Below are positions 60,801 to 64,000 of a stretch of DNA of 64,000 bases, in pieces. Position 1 is the first letter of the stretch. The number at the start of each line of letters is the position of its first letter. Position numbers and translations under genes: made by a program. The notes below the pieces were generated by a model. The model was not told where the DNA came from, searched no databases, and was given only the letters and a program-made list of their open reading frames with translations. Source of the DNA: Riptortus pedestris (lineage: Eukaryota; Arthropoda; Insecta; Hemiptera; Alydidae); contig CM032230.1 in NCBI GenBank assembly GCA_019009955.1, forward strand, positions 23,802,001-23,866,000. The letters run 5' to 3'.

Positions 60801-61330
60801 AATGTACAACAGTCACCCCTATACCAACTTGAATACCTCTTTTTCGGTAGTATTTGCATAACTTTAATTGATTTGTACAGGGTAGGTGAATGAATGTAGA
60901 ATGAAATATTGGTGTTTCTTAAATCACTGATTGAGACTGTGCCAACCTAGTTTTCAGTATCAACGAGAAGGCAGTTGGCACTCATTAAGAGTTCTGATCC
61001 AATCCTGCTGCCAATAGAGAAATTATAAGATATTACTAGAATTAAAGAAAGAAGTAAACATGATGAAAGGAAAGGTTGCTAATCTATTACAGTTTCATAG
61101 TATTTTCGTATGTATCTTTAGATTAAAGTCCACAAGGCCTAGATTTAAATAAAACACCAGTATAAGAAATTTTTAATGTATTATAATTTACCGAGAATTT
61201 TCTCTGATAGGTAGCGGTGGTGGTGCTTCTTTGATGGGAGCTGGTATTACTACTCGATGAAGTCTACTTCGGTCTGCTGCAGCACCTTGGAGAAAAGCTA
61301 AAGGAGTTGCCACACCTCCGTACATGTTAC
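37992..61330 (-). CDS. Unidentified disordered Pro/Ser/Glu-rich protein, last 8 exons
   Basis: Exons on the minus strand are 61330-61192, 60094-60038, 58646-58439, 58058-57916, 55505-55170, 49545-49437, 48433-48105 and 38127-37992. All have AG acceptors, GT donors and matching phases, giving about 484 residues to a TAG at 37992. Order: two PPPLPxRENSR segments (PxxPxR, class II SH3 ligand), a proline block (YTPPWPRPPLKPLPRPP), a Ser-rich region, a possibly folded part (EEEFERKIRRLLGEDGRT, RYVGSVARIISLAHNQQALL), a Glu-rich helix (ERFEEEEQRIAAQIKAE), an acidic Ser-rich stretch (SLSSRASSRLQDSDAGISLD) and the end TETDSDL. The last three residues (Ser-Asp-Leu) fit a class I PDZ ligand. I do not recognise the family; an adaptor-like protein or the cytoplasmic tail of a membrane protein would fit. 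The 5' exons lie right of the window. The 10-kb last intron could hide small exons. Confidence 0.82.
39798..39853. repeat. (TA)n microsatellite
   Basis: About 55 bp of uninterrupted TA dinucleotides. Confidence 0.95.
39989..40174. repeat. Long inverted repeat (87-bp arms, 12-bp loop)
   Basis: 39989-40075 is almost the exact reverse complement of 40088-40174. GTCTTCACACTTATTG pairs with AATAAGCGTGAAGAC, TTTTCAGCAACTCTT pairs with AAGAGTTGCTGAAAA, and GGTCATTGCTA pairs with TAGCAATGACC, with a few mismatches. The loop is TAGGTCCCCAGA. The arms are GC-richer than the surroundings. A piece of the right flank (GAAGACCACTGGAG) recurs at about 40372, so this is part of a repeat family. It would be transcribed in the intron of the minus-strand gene. 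Confidence 0.85.
41500..41640 (+). repeat. Second tRNA-like SINE (SINE-B)
   Basis: GAGGTGGCAGTGGTGTAGTG looks like a tRNA-type head with an A-box (TGGTGTAGTG). CTGGGTTCATGGCTAG about 40 bp later resembles a B-box. The region GAATCACAATTCCCTGCC between them is tRNA-arm-like. The head differs from SINE-A. The 3' end is unclear and only one copy is seen. Confidence 0.5.
42140..42360 (-). repeat. Decayed repeat X copy, split by a SINE-tail insertion
   Basis: AACAAGATTGGCTACATAAC, then CTGGTCCAATTTCAGCC and TGAATTTAATCTTTAG, follows copy 1 (AATAAGATTGGTTCTATAC, ACTGGTCCGATTTCAGCC) in the same orientation as copy 1. Similar decayed traces occur at about 43540-43690 and 46480-46640. Confidence 0.5.
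42244..42276 (+). repeat. 33-bp SINE-A tail insertion with 12-bp TSD
   Basis: GCAAAAAGTGGACG and TTAATAAATAAAAAAAA equal the extreme 3' end of SINE-A. The flanks are a perfect 12-bp duplication TCTCTAACTCTC (42232-42243, 42277-42288). It is an extremely 5'-truncated retroinsertion. Confidence 0.8.
42361..48104 (-). other. Intron remainder
   Basis: Decayed repeat X traces and a short C-run near 46610. I see no exon or RNA gene. Confidence 0.5.
49546..55169 (-). other. Intron of the unidentified gene
   Basis: AT-rich. It contains short homopolymers (C-run near 51490, G-run near 54540) and no supported exon. The phase of the flanking exons joins directly (AC + T). Confidence 0.6.
55506..57915 (-). 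other. Intron of the unidentified gene
   Basis: No repeat or exon was recognised. A C-run lies near 57167. Flanking phases join directly (AG + G). Confidence 0.6.
58647..61191 (-). other. Introns around the 57-bp exon 60038-60094
   Basis: Two AT-rich introns (58647-60037 and 60095-61191) with a 10-G run near 58976. Nothing else was recognised. Confidence 0.6.
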
Positions 61331-61606
61331 CTTAAAGCAAAATTAAACAGAAATTTGTGGTCAGCAAAAGAAAAAAAAAGTGGGAGTTGCAGTTGACCAA
61401 TAGCCAATAAATATTAAAATAAAATTTTATCTGTGTAACATTCTTTTCAAAATGGATGACACAAAACTCAAGATATTGAATTTCTAAATATCTCAATTTC
61501 AATGTAACACCAAATATACACCCACTGTTATGAGTATGACATGAAATGGTGGGTCAAGATCTTGATTTGCTGAAAATTCTGCTAAACTGCAAATACAATC
61601 TTTTTT

Positions 61607-61609
<3 letters not shown>

Positions 61610-61694
<85 letters not shown>
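61610..61694. repeat. (TA)n microsatellite at Helitron 5' end
   Basis: About 85 bp of TA repeats broken once by CATC at 61645-61648. The Helitron 5' TC falls at this break. Confidence 0.9.
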
Positions 61695-61699
<5 letters not shown>

Positions 61700-63836
61700 G
61701 TAACCTCTGTCTGTACATTGATTTTTTTCGCGAAATTTCACGATAACTTTTCGTTTCACATGTCATAGACACCATAACTGCATTTTGTTTCTTTGGTGTC
61801 TGTCTGTTTGTTTGTTTGTTTGTTTGTTACCTTTTCACGCATAAACGGCTGAACCGAATTTTATGAAACTTGGTATGTGTATTACTACTAACCCAACTTA
61901 GACTTTAGGCTATATTAATATTCTCTGAGACGAACAGGAGTGGGGGTTATAAGGGAGGCCTGAAATTAAAAATAGCGATATTTCGTTTCCTATTGGTTTT
62001 TTGGCAAATATGCATATAACAAAAGTTGTTTATTTTGTTATTTAGAATAACTTTTGTTATATACACTTTTTTCGTATACCGAACTATAAAGGCGTTAGAC
62101 GCTAAAAATTATAGCAGGAGTCCACAATTTTATTTGGCACACAGACTCAACCGAACTAAATAAAACTCGGTATGTGTATTAGCACTAACGCCTTCCTTAT
62201 AATAAGCCATACAAACATTTCTAGGGACGGGCAGGAGTGGGGGTTATAAGGGAGGCCTGAAATTAAAAATAGTGATATTCCGTTTCCTATTGGTGTTTCG
62301 GCAAATATGCACATAAGAAAAGTTGTTTATTTTGTTATTTAGAGAAACTTTTGTTATATACACTATCGTCGAATACCGAATTATAAAGGCGTTATATGCT
62401 AAAAATTATAGCGGGTGTCAAGAATATTATTTGGCACAAAAGAGTCCACCGAACTAAATAAAACTCGGTATGTGTATTATCTCTGACGCCTTAATTATCA
62501 TAAGCCATACCAATATTTCTAGGGACGGGCAGGAGTGGGGGCTATAAGGGAGGCCTGAAATTAAAAATAGCAATATTTCTTTTTCTACTGGTTTTTCTGC
62601 AAATATGCACATGACAAAAGTTGTTTATTTTGTTATTTAAAGTAACTTTGGTTATGTTCACTTTTGCTGTATAACATAAACGAGATATACGTTAAAATCT
62701 AAAGCGGAAGCCAACAATTTTGTTGAGCTCAAACGATTGAACCGAATTTAACAAAACTTGGTATGCGAATTAGCATTAATTCTTCCATGATTATAAGCTA
62801 TATTAAAATGTTTAGGTTCAAACGGGAGTGGGGGTTATAAGACAGGCCTGAGATAAAAATTCGCAATTTTCATTTTCTATTTTTTTTTGGCTAACGTGCA
62901 CATAGCAAAAGTTGTTTACTTTTGTTATTTAAAGTATCTTTTGTTGTATTCACTTTTGCCGTAAATGAAGTTAACACGGCATATACGCTAAATCCATTGC
63001 GGGAGCCATTAATTTTATTAGTGCTTATTTAAGTGTTTTTAATAAATGGATGGTCTTATATGATAGTTGCAAGTATGATTCGGATTAGTGAGCTTATAAA
63101 TCTCCGTCGCCTCCTCATTTATTTATTTATTTTCCCTATAACTTTTTTATTTATTTCTAATAGAATATAAACTATAAGAGCATTTCTGGTATTTAATATA
63201 TACTCGATATGAATGTTTAAAGTATTACTAGGTTGCAGGGGGGCTCTCTTCCCCTCATCTAGCTTTTTGAACATAAATGAAATTATGTTTAGGGATCTAT
63301 TATTTAGTTCCATCAGGGAGATAAATTATTAAAATAATATTCTGAATCAATATTCTAAGGAAAACAACGATGATAACGCTCCTGCGAGAGCGGAAATGGA
63401 CGGGAGGTAATTGAGTTTAGTTATTTCCTGTGGAATGCTGCCACGACGGGAAGTGATTTCCACTGAGGCTTACTAATACGAATATAATCTTATGTATAAA
63501 ACTATATGTGCTTGGTTTGATTTTTGGCAGGAAATATGTTCATTATAGATGACATTTAATTGTGATAAATGCTACCCATGATTATGGTTTGAATTATTCA
63601 AAAACCGTGAGTCAAAAAGTCGTGAGGGATAAATTAGGAACCCATTTTCATATATTCTTCAAAACTAAAATTTCTATTCTATTAACCCTGAAAGTTACAC
63701 TTTAGGATTGGCTGTTTTGAAAAAACAATACATCGTGGAGGGAAGTGCAATTGTACACATTGATGTCTTGATATAAAAATACCATCATTAGTCAGTCAGC
63801 AATGATTTCCCGGGCATCGCCGGGTACCTTAGCTAG
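61647..63836 (+). mobile_element. Non-autonomous Helitron
   Basis: The 3' end has a GC-rich hairpin (CCCGG GCATCG CCGGG, 63809-63824), then TACCTTAGCTAG with the CTAG terminus at 63833-63836 and host T at 63837. The 5' end is TC at 61647 after host A. This A[TC...CTAG]T layout is the Helitron signature. The body (2.19 kb) contains a (GTTT)n run and four tandem units of about 295 bp. There is no Rep/helicase coding. It lies in the minus-strand gene's upstream intron. Confidence 0.82.
61854..63030 (+). repeat. Four tandem ~295-bp units inside the Helitron
   Basis: Units start near CCGAATTT/CCGAACTA at 61854, 62151, 62449 and 62742. Each holds AAACTYGGTATG, then GGAGTGGGGGTTATAAG, AGGCCTGAAATTAAAAAT and AAAGTTGTTTATTTTGTTA. 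Units 2 and 3 are the most alike and unit 4 the most diverged. Confidence 0.88.
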
Positions 63837-63837
<1 letters not shown>

Positions 63838-63887
<50 letters not shown>

Positions 63888-63890
63888 ACG
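63838..63890. repeat. (TA)n(TG)n(CG)n microsatellite
   Basis: TA repeats, then about 20 bp TG, then CGCGCGCG and CACACG. This alternating purine-pyrimidine run directly follows the Helitron end. Confidence 0.9.
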
Positions 63891-63930
63891 TGCATGGGGA
63901 ATGGTCTTCATAAATCATATACATACTTTG

Positions 63931-64000
63931 TTAACCCTTTATAGGGTAACGACTGCTATAGTGGCCATGTACCGCTCCCTTTCTAACTCAGACTGAGAGT
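63931..64000 (+). mobile_element. Left end of a TTAA-type element, cut by window
   Basis: TTAACCCTTTATAGGG is identical to the start of the MITE at 6365, and CTAACTCAGACTGAGAG resembles its CAAACTCGGATTGAG. The right end is outside the window. Confidence 0.5.

Noticed and set aside
1..64000. CRISPR arrays, bacterial operons, tRNA or rRNA genes
   Set aside because: Tandem repeats here are microsatellites or Helitron units without spacers, and tRNA-like boxes occur only in SINE heads and in the copia primer site. Nothing prokaryotic is present.

Overview
The window is nuclear DNA of an arthropod, most likely an insect. It is very AT-rich, its protein-coding sequence is split into short exons with GT..AG introns, and it carries animal-type mobile elements: copia, hAT, piggyBac, Helitron and tRNA-derived SINEs. 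A hemipteroid or other large-genome insect is my guess; the sequence alone does not fix the species.

Three host genes are visible. (1) 791-16311, plus strand: the C-terminal part of TCF25/NULP1 (Rqc1 homologue, ribosome quality control), seven coding exons plus a 3' terminal exon; its 5' part lies left of the window. (2) 21409-25140, minus strand: a complete four-exon gene for RNA polymerase I stalk subunit RPA43 (POLR1F), with a very long lysine-rich tail. It is convergent with TCF25. (3) 37992-61330, minus strand: the last eight coding exons of a disordered, proline-, serine- and glutamate-rich protein that I cannot name, with SH3-ligand motifs and a PDZ-ligand-like C-terminus. Its 5' part lies right of the window.

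Most of the rest is intron or intergenic DNA shaped by mobile elements, many with readable ends and target-site duplications (TSDs). The TCF25 introns hold two short TTAA-type MITEs, SINE pieces, a copy of an unnamed repeat ('repeat X') and a 1.5-kb hAT deletion derivative. The RPA43 third intron holds a complete 228-bp SINE. Between RPA43 and the third gene (25.9-33.5 kb) is a nest of insertions: repeat X was hit by a 4.5-kb copia element (half-tRNA initiator-Met primer site, two reading-frame lesions) and by a piggyBac-like element, which was itself hit by a hAT element and by a second piggyBac-like element. The third gene's introns hold an 87-bp-arm hairpin, a second SINE, and a 33-bp SINE-tail insertion with a perfect 12-bp duplication. 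At the right edge is a non-autonomous Helitron (61647-63836) with four tandem units of about 295 bp.

No tRNA, rRNA, CRISPR array or bacterial-type operon is seen. The host genes are not a functional cluster. The most unusual material is the layered transposon history and a few gene-structure oddities: a stop codon apparently made by splicing, a repeat-built RPA43 tail, and a duplicated SH3-ligand exon.
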